DNA from: Melioribacteraceae bacterium
GTDB lineage: Bacteria > Bacteroidota > Ignavibacteria > Ignavibacteriales > Melioribacteraceae
Direction: 5' to 3'
Assembly: GCA_015494845.1 (NCBI GenBank)
Contig: WGAL01000042.1
Coordinates: 1 to 7,291 of the forward strand
Length of the DNA: 7,291 nucleotides
Shown here: piece after piece, positions 1-5,983 of the stretch
How positions within the stretch are numbered: the first letter of the stretch is position 1
Layout: the number at the start of each line of letters is the position of its first letter
Program-made: the position numbers and the translations under genes
Notes under the pieces: generated by a model
Databases searched by the model: none
What the model was told of the DNA's origin: nothing
What the model saw: the letters and a program-made list of their open reading frames with translations, nothing else

Positions 1-2334
1 CTATTTCAATTTTATTACGGTAATTCCTTCGCCGCCGGCTTCAACTTTTGCGAAATGAAAATCCTCGACAAATTCGTGTTCGCGAAGTAATTTGTGAACG
101 GTTTGTTTCAATGCGCCGGTTCCTTTTCCGTGTAGAATTTCCACTTCTTTACTGTTTGTCGCGTATGCGTCGTCTATGAATTTTACCACTTCAAATTCAA
201 TCTCTTCCGGCTTTTTGCCGCGAATATCGAGACGCAAATTTTGCAATTGTGAATAATAATTAATTTTCGAGAAAGTTTCGTTATTCTTTTTTCTTTTTTT
301 GATTTTTTCAAGCTCGCTCAACTTCGCGGAAATACGCACCGCGCCGGCTACGACCGTAGCCAAATTTTTCTTCCGGCCAATATTTTCAACGATTCCTTCC
401 GCGCTTGTAGAAGCAATCCGCACAAAATCGCCGACTTTAATTTCTTCCGGCGCTTGCGGTTTTTCTTCGGTTTTTATCTTTTGCTTGAAGTTTTCAATTT
501 CGCTTTTCGCCTTTTTGATGCTTTCGCGCGCGCCTTTGTTTTCCTTAATTTCCTTAATCGCTCTTTCAATTTTCTTATTCGCTTCGGAAATTATTAAACC
601 GGCTTCCTTTTTCGCTTCGTTTAGAATTTTACTTTTCCGCTCGGCAAGTTCTTTCGTTTTCTTTTCGTAAAGATTCGCAAGTCCGCGCAACCGTGAATTT
701 TCAAGTTCAGCGTCGCGTAATTTCTTGCCGAGCTCAGCCGCGCGCTTTTGTAAATCGACGAGAAGTTCTTCCGTTTTGTTCGCCTTTTCATCGATGAAAC
801 TTTTCGCTTTTTTTATTAATCTTTCAGAAAGTCCAATCCTTTCCGCCACTTCGAACGCGTAACTTGCGCCCGGTTCGCCTTGCAAAAGTCGGAAAGTCGG
901 CTCTATTTTTTCCAAATCAAATTCAAGCGACGCATTTTGAAAGCCGTCCGTTTCGTTGGCAAGCGCTTTCAAATTTCCGTGGTGCGTCGTAGCCAAAACG
1001 CGCGCGCCTTTGTTTGCAAGCTCAAGTAAAATTGAGGCGGCAAGAGCCGCGCCTTCGGAAGGGTCTGTGCCCGTGCCGATTTCGTCGAGCAACACAAGCG
1101 AGTTTTCGTCGGCTTCGTCCAAAATCTTTTTAATATTTGAAAGATGCGAACTGAACGTACTTAAATTTTCTTCAATGGATTGTTCGTCGCCGATGTCAAT
1201 CATTATTTTATCGAAAAAATTAAAATTGGAATCGGCGCTAGCCGGAATGTGCAACCCGGATTTTACGAGCAAATTCAAAAGCCCGACTGTTTTCAAAACA
1301 ACGGTTTTCCCGCCAGCGTTTGGACCGGTAATTAAAATTACTTTGTAATCTTCAAACTTCAAATCAAGCGGAATGGTTTTCTTTTTGCCAAGCGAGCGTA
1401 AAAGAACCGGATGACGCGCTTGCAAAATCGTTTCCGGCTTTTTGTTATCGAGCGAAGGAAAGGCGCAATCGTATTTAATTGAATAACGCGCGGCGGCGAA
1501 AATTTTTTCTATTTCCGCAAGCGCGCGCATCGTTCGCAAAAGCTCTTCGCTTATTTCCGCTACGCGTTTTGTTAGTTCGCCCAAAAGCCGCGCAATTTCT
1601 CTTTTCTCCTCAAAGCCGAGCGAAATTATTTCGTTGTTAAGATTTAGAATTTCTTCCGGCTCAATGTAAACGGTTTGTCCGGTCGCGGATTCCGAATGGA
1701 TAAATCCTCTGATTTGTCTTTTGAATTCGGCTTTCACCGGCAAAACAAATCTGCCATCGTGTAAAGTTAAAAATTCTTCTTGAACAACTTTCGCATTACT
1801 TAACTCGCGCAATTTCTTTTCGGCAACTTTGCGAAGTAAAATATTTTTCTCTGTAATCTCGCGCCGTATTTCGCGAAGTCTCGGCGAGGCGTCGTCGCGA
1901 ACCGCGCCGCTTTTATCGATTATTTTTTCAATCGCTTTTTCAAAAGGGTAATCGGAATAAAGGAAATCCTCAAATTCTTTTTTGAGCGTTTCCGCCAATT
2001 CTGTTGAATTTAAGTAACGCAAATACGCGCGGGAAACAAAAAGCAGTTCTGCAAATCTCAAAATTATTTTCGGCTCAAGCGTAAAACCCTTGATTTTACT
2101 TTTCGAAAAGCTTTCCGTTAAATCGCCGTCAAATGTGTAAGGCGGTTCGTAGCCTTCTTCCAAAAGTCTTTTTGCTGAGGAAATTAATTCGCCGTAATGT
2201 TTTGCTTCCGGCAAGTTTTCGAAAGGCCTGTGAGATAAAATTTTTTCTTTTGCAAGAACCGAATGCGCTTCCGTGGCAATAAATTCAAGTACTTTGTCGT
2301 ACTCTAATTTTTTGTATAGTTCGTCTTCGCTCAT
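1..2334 (-). CDS. mutS2: MutS2, DNA- and ribosome-associated ATPase with C-terminal Smr domain
   Basis: Complete 777-residue MutS2, close to the usual family length of about 780. Order of parts: N-terminal core/lever and clamp region (about 1-300), ABC-type ATPase (about 305-510), charged coiled coil (about 510-625), small KOW-like beta domain (about 630-680), lysine-rich linker (676-685) and Smr domain (about 698-777). Visible motifs are Walker A GPNAGGKT at 337-344, the STFSSHL signature at 392-398, Walker B LVLLDEIG ending at G420, and the switch histidines H451-H452. The Smr motifs LDIRG (702-706) and HGKGTG (735-740) are intact, so nuclease function is plausible. The MutS mismatch-recognition domain is absent, as expected for MutS2. 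In the family, roles include suppression of homologous recombination and, in Bacillus subtilis, rescue of collided ribosomes; which applies here is unknown. The ATG overlaps the stop codon of the CvpA gene (ATGA) and has no clear Shine-Dalgarno, suggesting translational coupling. It is the last gene seen of a yqeY-cvpA-mutS2 unit. Confidence 0.97.
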   Translation of the reverse strand: MSEDELYKKLEYDKVLEFIATEAHSVLAKEKILSHRPFENLPEAKHYGELISSAKRLLEEGYEPPYTFDGDLTESFSKSKIKGFTLEPKIILRFAELLFVSRAYLRYLNSTELAETLKKEFEDFLYSDYPFEKAIEKIIDKSGAVRDDASPRLREIRREITEKNILLRKVAEKKLRELSNAKVVQEEFLTLHDGRFVLPVKAEFKRQIRGFIHSESATGQTVYIEPEEILNLNNEIISLGFEEKREIARLLGELTKRVAEISEELLRTMRALAEIEKIFAAARYSIKYDCAFPSLDNKKPETILQARHPVLLRSLGKKKTIPLDLKFEDYKVILITGPNAGGKTVVLKTVGLLNLLVKSGLHIPASADSNFNFFDKIMIDIGDEQSIEENLSTFSSHLSNIKKILDEADENSLVLLDEIGTGTDPSEGAALAASILLELANKGARVLATTHHGNLKALANETDGFQNASLEFDLEKIEPTFRLLQGEPGASYAFEVAERIGLSERLIKKAKSFIDEKANKTEELLVDLQKRAAELGKKLRDAELENSRLRGLANLYEKKTKELAERKSKILNEAKKEAGLIISEANKKIERAIKEIKENKGARESIKKAKSEIENFKQKIKTEEKPQAPEEIKVGDFVRIASTSAEGIVENIGRKKNLATVVAGAVRISAKLSELEKIKKRKKNNETFSKINYYSQLQNLRLDIRGKKPEEIEFEVVKFIDDAYATNSKEVEILHGKGTGALKQTVHKLLREHEFVEDFHFAKVEAGGEGITVIKLK
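286..292 (-). other. Candidate -1 ribosomal frameshift heptamer A AAA AAG in mutS2
   Basis: On the coding strand, codons 681-683 of mutS2 read AGA AAA AAG, which places the heptamer A AAA AAG in the X XXY YYZ register used by the dnaX frameshift site of E. coli. A -1 slip makes the next codons GAA and then TAA (stop at 281-283). The product would be 684 residues with the ATPase and KOW-like region but no Smr domain. Further A runs lie just upstream (A7 at 294-300, A6 at 303-308). I see no convincing Shine-Dalgarno-like stimulator about 10 nt upstream and no strong downstream stem-loop. Chance occurrence in AT-rich lysine codons is a serious alternative. Confidence 0.2.
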
Positions 2335-2864
2335 ACTTCGGTTGCTTTTTCGGCTTCTTCAAATTTTTTAAGGAAATTATTGAAAAGTTCTTCCGTGTTG
2401 TTTTCGCCGGTAAGCAAATCGATAGTAGTAGGAATAACGGAATAAATTGGCTTGTAAAGTTTGGAATGCTCGCGAATATTTTCCGGAGGCAAATTAAAGA
2501 TGTGGAAAAAGAGGAGAAATCCGCTCAAGAAAAAAGCCATTTGCGTTGCGCCGAATAATCCGCCGAGAAATTGATTTACAAATTTATTGACTTTGTCCGC
2601 CGGATGAACAATGCGTTTAATAATAGAAACAATCGCCAACGTTCCGAAAAATATCAACAGAGCGGCAATAATTCGCGAGAGACTCGCATCGTCGTTAAAA
2701 TACGGCGAAAGAACCACGCCGAGCGAATCGGAGAACATATAGGCGAACAACACCGCGAGAATTAATCCGACAAGCCCGATTAATTTGCGAATAATGCCGT
2801 CCTTATAGCCGAGCGCAAACCCAATAACAAGCGCAACAAGAATAATTACGTCAACATAATTCAT
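2331..2864 (-). CDS. cvpA: CvpA family inner-membrane protein
   Basis: A 177-residue protein with four predicted membrane helices, at about residues 5-20, 27-45, 63-83 and 100-123, matching the CvpA family in length and layout. The N-terminal MNYVDVIILVALVIGFALGY followed by KDGIIRKLIG is the typical family start (an aspartate early in helix 1, then a G-rich basic loop). A hydrophilic tail of about 50 residues, rich in acidic and lysine residues, follows helix 4. CvpA was named for colicin V production in E. coli; its molecular activity is not settled, and roles in envelope homeostasis have been reported. The ATG lies one nucleotide after the yqeY stop (TAAAATG), and its own stop overlaps the mutS2 start, so it is almost certainly translated from a shared transcript. 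CvpA genes are often found beside mutS2. Only a weak GAG-type ribosome binding site is visible, inside the end of yqeY. Confidence 0.88.
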   Translation of the reverse strand: MNYVDVIILVALVIGFALGYKDGIIRKLIGLVGLILAVLFAYMFSDSLGVVLSPYFNDDASLSRIIAALLIFFGTLAIVSIIKRIVHPADKVNKFVNQFLGGLFGATQMAFFLSGFLLFFHIFNLPPENIREHSKLYKPIYSVIPTTIDLLTGENNTEELFNNFLKKFEEAEKATEV

Positions 2865-2865
2865 T

Positions 2866-3312
2866 TTAACTCAAAATTTTTTCCGCAGCTTTTCTGATTA
2901 AATTTCCGTCAGCTTTCCCTTTAAGCTCTTTCATTGCCGCGCCCATTAATTTGCCGAAATCTTTCTTTTCGGTCGCGCCGACTTTCGCCGCAATTTCTTT
3001 AACTTTCGCTTCTATTTCTTTTTCGCTTAATTGTTCCGGCAAATAAGTTTCAATAATTTTAAGTTCGGCTTCCTCTTTTTCCGCAAGGTCTTCGCGTCCG
3101 GCATTGCGGTATTGCTCAATTGCGTCCTTTCTCTTTTTTGCGGCAGAAGTCAAAAGCTTTATTTCGTCTTCTTCGGTCATTTCGCGGTTTGCGCCGCTTT
3201 TTTCAAATTCCAAAATAAGCGCGCGAATCGAGCGAACGGTTTGCAAACGGACTTTATCGCCGCTTTTCATCGCTTCTTTCAAATCGGTGTTAATTTTATC
3301 TTTGAGATTCAT
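2866..3312 (-). CDS. yqeY: GatB/YqeY domain-containing protein
   Basis: A 148-residue stand-alone YqeY protein, the normal family length. Recognisable family segments are the start MNLKDKINTDLKEAMKSGDK, the stretch KKRKDAIEQYRNAGREDLA near residues 58-77, the motif ETYLPEQLSEKEI near 88-100, and a C-terminal DFGKLMGAAMKELKGKADG block. The fold is two helical domains; the C-terminal half resembles the tail domain of GatB, the tRNA-dependent amidotransferase subunit. No GatB catalytic domain is present, so it is not an amidotransferase by itself, and its role is not well defined; a tRNA-related function is inferred from domain homology. The start is supported by GGAG (3319-3322 on the complementary strand) 6 nt before the ATG. 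It is the first gene after the exb terminator and leads the yqeY-cvpA-mutS2 unit. I find no convincing promoter in the short gap upstream, so it may have a weak one or rely on read-through. Confidence 0.93.
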   Translation of the reverse strand: MNLKDKINTDLKEAMKSGDKVRLQTVRSIRALILEFEKSGANREMTEEDEIKLLTSAAKKRKDAIEQYRNAGREDLAEKEEAELKIIETYLPEQLSEKEIEAKVKEIAAKVGATEKKDFGKLMGAAMKELKGKADGNLIRKAAEKILS

Positions 3313-3345
3313 CTTGAACTCCGCGTTAATGGTATTTTGTTATTC

Positions 3346-3382
3346 AAAAAAAAAGGCAGGCTATAAAACTTACAACCTGCCT
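3346..3382 (-). terminator. Intrinsic terminator ending the exbB-exbD-exbD operon
   Basis: On the minus strand, AGGCAGG (3382-3376) pairs with CCTGCCT (3360-3354). In RNA the stem extends inward through U-G, U-A, G-U, U-A, A-U and A-U pairs to a 3-nt loop at 3367-3369, giving about 13 bp. The 3' arm runs directly into uridines (3353-3346). It begins 22 nt after the second exbD stop codon. The plus-strand reading lacks a U tract, so it acts in one direction only. It separates the exb operon from yqeY. Confidence 0.93.
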
Positions 3383-3404
3383 GTTCTATTAAAAAAATTA
3401 TTCG

Positions 3405-3818
3405 TTATTCTTTAACCATAGCCGAATAATTTATGCGTCGCGCGTCCGCTTTTCTAAGTTCCTGTTGAATATCGGTTACGATTCCCATATCGGAATTTTT
3501 ATCGATACGCAACGAAACAATCACGTTCGGCAACGCTTGTCTTTTTTTATACATAATCGGTTGAATTTCGTCAACCTTAACAATTGCGTCTTCCAACTGA
3601 ATTCTTCCGCTTTTGCCAACCCAAATGTAGGAAACCAATCTTTTGTTTTCTATTTTTTCAATCGCTTCCGCTTGCGGTAATTGATATTGCACGTAAACAT
3701 CAACTTCTCTAAGGGTTGTTGTTACCATAAAAAAGAGAAGTAGCATAAATACAATATCAGGCATTGAGGAAGTTGGAATTTCCTGTTTTGTTTGTGCGCG
3801 TTTTTTTTGAAATTTCAT
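3405..3818 (-). CDS. exbD: ExbD/TolR-family transport protein (second ExbD of the cassette)
   Basis: A 137-residue single-pass inner-membrane protein of the ExbD/TolR family. A short basic cytoplasmic N-terminus (MKFQKKRAQTKQ) precedes one membrane helix at about residues 20-36, containing SMPDIVFMLLLFFMVTTT. Asp21 sits at the start of the helix, in the place of the conserved proton-pathway aspartate (Asp25 of E. coli ExbD). The rest (about 40-137) is the periplasmic domain, with the usual alternation of strands and helices and a conserved-looking V-S-L-R-I-D-K segment near 101-107. With ExbB it would form the proton-driven motor that energises TonB. It differs clearly from the other ExbD: it is 42 residues shorter and lacks the charged C-terminal tail. 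Start: AAGGA (3829-3833) lies 10 nt before the ATG. The gene follows the first exbD by 19 nt and is the last of the operon, before the terminator. A TolR role is possible from sequence alone. Confidence 0.92.
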   Translation of the reverse strand: MKFQKKRAQTKQEIPTSSMPDIVFMLLLFFMVTTTLREVDVYVQYQLPQAEAIEKIENKRLVSYIWVGKSGRIQLEDAIVKVDEIQPIMYKKRQALPNVIVSLRIDKNSDMGIVTDIQQELRKADARRINYSAMVKE

Positions 3819-3837
3819 TTTGCTTCAATCCTTGTGT

Positions 3838-4377
3838 TTATTTAACTACTTCAGGTTCGGCTAACGAAATAATTATAGGAATCTTGTTTTTCTTGATATC
3901 GTTAAGTTCTTCCTCGTTCAAATCGTCGAGCCCTTTGCCGTAAGTAGCGCGAGCGTATTCTTCCTGTACGTCGAAATAAGTTTTCTTAACGGCGTCGAGA
4001 ACCTGAATGTAAATATTATACGGCGTTCTTCTATCCGTCTTAATTGAAACAACCAATTTTTTCTTTTTCGGTAAATTTATTTTAGCTTCAATTCTCGGTT
4101 TAAGTTTTTCTTCAATTTGGGGGATAGTAATAATTTCGCCGTTCAAAAGCACTTCGCCGTCCGCGTTCACAAGAATAGCCGCCATTCTGTCTTTGGAAAG
4201 CGGCGCAAACTCTTGTTCTTCCGGCGGAATATATTCAGGCAAAGTCAAACCGATTCCCGTATCAACGTCGATTGTAGTGGAAACCAAGAAAAACAGCAAT
4301 AGCAAGAACGCGATATCCGCCATCGACGAGTTCGGAATTTCGGCTTCTCTTAAACCTCTTTTCTTTATCATTGGCAT
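3838..4377 (-). CDS. exbD: ExbD/TolR-family transport protein (first ExbD, with charged C-terminal tail)
   Basis: A 179-residue ExbD/TolR homologue, longer than the E. coli protein (about 141). It has a basic N-terminus (MPMIKKRGLR), one membrane helix at about residues 18-36 (SMADIAFLLLLFFLVSTT) with the conserved aspartate at position 21, then a periplasmic domain. Residues 134-179 form an extra tail, YFDVQEEYARATYGKG followed by an acidic LNEEELND segment and ending ISLAEPEVVK. Such tails with a final AEPE-like motif are familiar from Bacteroidota-type ExbD proteins, and this is one of the phylogenetic hints in the window. The ATG is preceded by GAGAG (4385-4389) at 7-nt spacing; Met3 is an alternative start. 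The gap after exbB is 15 nt. Together with ExbB and the second ExbD it would make a proton channel complex in the inner membrane. Confidence 0.93.
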   Translation of the reverse strand: MPMIKKRGLREAEIPNSSMADIAFLLLLFFLVSTTIDVDTGIGLTLPEYIPPEEQEFAPLSKDRMAAILVNADGEVLLNGEIITIPQIEEKLKPRIEAKINLPKKKKLVVSIKTDRRTPYNIYIQVLDAVKKTYFDVQEEYARATYGKGLDDLNEEELNDIKKNKIPIIISLAEPEVVK

Positions 4378-4392
4378 TGTAATTCTCTCGGA

Positions 4393-5088
4393 TTAAATTT
4401 TATTTTTTTTCTTATAAATGTACAAAACATCGATAAGTTCGATTGAGCTTTCTTCCATATCGCCGACAATCTTATCGATTTTAGCGACAAAGTAGTTGTA
4501 GAAAATTTGAAGAATCATTGCGGTTACAAGACCGAACAACGTTGTTAATAACGCAACGGAAATACCTGTAGCAACAACCGCCGGAGAAATTTGCGCGGCA
4601 GCTGCGATAGCATCAAAAGCTTCAATCATACCTTGAACCGTTCCGGTAAAACCGAGCATCGGAGCAAGAGTAATAAACGTGGAAATCCAAATCATTCCTC
4701 TTTCAAGGAAAGTCATTTCCAATGCACCATATGCCATAATTGCTTTTTCAACTGCGTCCAAACCTTCATCGGCTCTCAACAATCCTGCATGAAAAACGGA
4801 AGCAATTGCGCTGCTGCTGTTTTCGCATACTTTTATCGCTTCTTCAATACCGCCGTTTTCCAAAGCTTCTTTAATTTTAACGACGAATTTTTTCGTATTT
4901 GTGCTTGCCTTGTTCAACGTCCAAAATCTTTCAATAACAAATGCCAATCCTAAAATCAAACTGAAAAGAATAGGCCACATGAAGCCGCCACCAGCTTCGA
5001 ACTTTTCTTGCAAATAAGTTAATACGCCGCTGTCGTTTGCTTGTGCGATTACGTAATTCAGACTTCCAATTACTTCTGCAATAAACAT
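4393..5088 (-). CDS. exbB: MotA/TolQ/ExbB-family proton channel protein
   Basis: A 231-residue inner-membrane protein of the MotA/TolQ/ExbB family, near the usual ExbB/TolQ length (about 230-244). Membrane helices lie at about 36-54, 132-155 and 170-200, with a large cytoplasmic loop between the first two, as in ExbB. The family signature APMLGFTGTVQGMIEAF covers 142-158, and ALLTTLFGLVTA lies in helix 3. Thr150 and Thr183 appear to match the pore threonines Thr148 and Thr181 of E. coli ExbB. In the family, pentameric ExbB surrounds ExbD and converts proton flow into motion for TonB. ExbB rather than TolQ is inferred from the two following exbD genes; no tolA, tolB or pal is present here. The start is well supported by GGAGG 9 nt upstream of the ATG. 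It is first in its operon, driven by a predicted promoter at 5151-5179. Confidence 0.92.
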   Translation of the reverse strand: MFIAEVIGSLNYVIAQANDSGVLTYLQEKFEAGGGFMWPILFSLILGLAFVIERFWTLNKASTNTKKFVVKIKEALENGGIEEAIKVCENSSSAIASVFHAGLLRADEGLDAVEKAIMAYGALEMTFLERGMIWISTFITLAPMLGFTGTVQGMIEAFDAIAAAAQISPAVVATGISVALLTTLFGLVTAMILQIFYNYFVAKIDKIVGDMEESSIELIDVLYIYKKKNKI

Positions 5089-5097
5089 GAGAGATAA

Positions 5098-5102
5098 CCT
5101 CC
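5098..5102 (-). promoter_or_regulatory. Strong ribosome binding site of exbB
   Basis: The coding strand reads GGAGG followed by 9 nt and the exbB ATG. It is the strongest Shine-Dalgarno in the window and fixes the start. Its strength is of note because classical Bacteroidia often lack such sites. Confidence 0.85.
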
Positions 5103-5119
5103 GTTATTTTGTATTTAAT

Positions 5120-5135
5120 AAATATTCAAATATTT
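5120..5135. repeat. Perfect 7-2-7 inverted repeat in the exb leader
   Basis: AAATATT (5120-5126), a 2-nt CA spacer and AATATTT (5129-5135) form a perfect palindrome. It lies between the predicted transcription start (about 5144) and the exbB ribosome binding site. It could be an operator for a dimeric regulator. The region is very AT-rich, so a chance palindrome is likely enough to keep confidence low. Confidence 0.35.
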
Positions 5136-5150
5136 CAAATTAGATTATTA

Positions 5151-5179
5151 AGATTAAGTAATTCTAATTATAATGTCAA
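5151..5179 (-). promoter_or_regulatory. Predicted sigma70-type promoter of exbB-exbD-exbD
   Basis: On the minus strand a perfect -35 TTGACA (5179-5174) is followed after exactly 17 nt by TAATCT (5156-5151), a 3-of-6 match to the -10 consensus. The start point would be near 5144, giving a leader of about 56 nt with the GGAGG site. No Bacteroidota-type TTTG/TAnnTTTG pair with correct spacing was found in this gap; a TAATTTG at 5136-5142 comes close but lacks a partner. The full 143-bp gap (5089-5231) is AT-rich and holds no gene. Confidence 0.6.
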
Positions 5180-5185
5180 TTATAA
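5168..5185. repeat. Inverted repeat over the exb -35 box, candidate operator
   Basis: TTATAAT (5168-5174), GTCA spacer, ATTATAA (5179-5185) form a perfect 7-4-7 inverted repeat. The spacer is most of the predicted -35 element, so a bound dimer would block RNA polymerase. The half-sites share the ATAAT/ATTAT core of Fur boxes, but the spacer is 4 nt rather than 1, so a Fur assignment is only a guess. Confidence 0.4.
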
Positions 5186-5231
5186 AATTTATCGGAAACC
5201 GCTTGATTTTCAAAAAAATATTTTTCCGTTT

Positions 5232-5978
5232 TTATAAATTTTGACTGTCGAGAACGGAAAGCGCTTCTTTTGCCGCGTTTTGCTCGGCCGATTTTTTATT
5301 TCTTCCCGAACCAACAGCAAGTTTTTTATCGCCTACGCTAACTGCAACCGTAAATACTTTTTCGTGTTCAGGTCCCTTTACATTTACCAATTCATAAACA
5401 GGATTTCCTTTTCCCATTTTATGAGAACGCTCGAGCAACTGTCCCTTATAATTCGAATCTACGGAATAGTCAATAAAATCAATGATTTGCTCTTCTATGA
5501 ACGCTTTTACTTTAAGCAATCCTTGGTCGAGATAAATTGCGCCGATTAGCGCTTCCATTGCGTCGGCTAAAATTGATTTTAAGCCGGTTTCGTCATCTTT
5601 AATAAAACGCTTGTCATAAAGAACAATGTTTTGCATATCCAAATTCAGCGCGGTTTTGTAAAGAGCGTTTTTATCAACCAAGCGAACGCGGTATTTGGTT
5701 AAATCGCCTTCGTGTAATTCAGGATAATTTTGAAATAAATATTCCGCCACAATTGCGCCAAGAATAGCGTCGCCCAAAAATTCCAAGCGTTGATTTGATT
5801 TTTCCAAATTTTTCATTTGGGATAAGATCGATTGATGCGTAATTGCCTCAATAAAAACGGAAGAGTCGTTAATAGGCGCACCAATTAACGACTCCAATTT
5901 TGTAATTCGCTCTTTTAACGATTTCGATTTCCCCGAATCAATACCGAAAAAAGATTTTACTTTATCGAAAAATCCCAT
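5232..5978 (-). CDS. rnc: Ribonuclease III
   Basis: A 248-residue RNase III, slightly longer than the E. coli enzyme (226). The endonuclease domain (about 28-170) contains the signature NQRLEFLGDAILG at 62-74, and the second catalytic cluster ILADAMEALIGAIYLDQG at 136-153. The metal-binding residues Glu66, Asp70, Asp139 and Glu142 are all present. A double-stranded RNA-binding domain follows at about 178-245, ending in the basic GRNKKSAEQNAAKEAL motif. It cleaves double-stranded RNA, including rRNA precursors. The N-terminus carries about 25 extra residues beginning MGFFDKVKSFFG, which look amphipathic. The ATG is 5 nt after the fabF stop, with no visible Shine-Dalgarno, so translation is probably coupled to fabF. 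No convincing terminator follows the stop, so some transcription may run into exbB. Confidence 0.97.
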   Translation of the reverse strand: MGFFDKVKSFFGIDSGKSKSLKERITKLESLIGAPINDSSVFIEAITHQSILSQMKNLEKSNQRLEFLGDAILGAIVAEYLFQNYPELHEGDLTKYRVRLVDKNALYKTALNLDMQNIVLYDKRFIKDDETGLKSILADAMEALIGAIYLDQGLLKVKAFIEEQIIDFIDYSVDSNYKGQLLERSHKMGKGNPVYELVNVKGPEHEKVFTVAVSVGDKKLAVGSGRNKKSAEQNAAKEALSVLDSQNL

Positions 5979-5983
5979 AGAAA

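Noticed and set aside
299..1348. Two open frames on the plus strand (299-670 and 956-1348) opposite mutS2
   Set aside because: They are antisense to a complete, motif-rich MutS2 and show no recognisable domain. Their hydrophobic, serine- and phenylalanine-rich composition is what the complement of lysine/glutamate-rich coding sequence produces.
3313..3345. Possible promoter for yqeY just after the exb terminator
   Set aside because: TACCAT is a tolerable -10, but the matching -35 falls in GCCTTT inside the terminator arm; no convincing pair was found.
3031..3415. Plus-strand open frames over yqeY and the intergenic terminator
   Set aside because: They overlap each other and a well supported yqeY, have no ribosome binding site, and run through the terminator hairpin.
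4060..4075. Lysine run in the first exbD (codons 104-107) as another frameshift site
   Set aside because: The register gives G AAA AAG, which is not a proper X XXY YYZ slippery heptamer and has no meaningful domain border.
4591..4953. 120-codon plus-strand frame opposite exbB
   Set aside because: Complement of a clear MotA/TolQ/ExbB gene; cysteine-, histidine- and asparagine-rich translation without any known motif.
5193..5228. CGGAAA/TTTCCG inverted repeat after rnc as a possible terminator
   Set aside because: Only 6 bp with a 24-nt loop and no clean U tract after the 3' arm. The nearby AAAAATATTTTT pairing has no GC content. It may not stop transcription.
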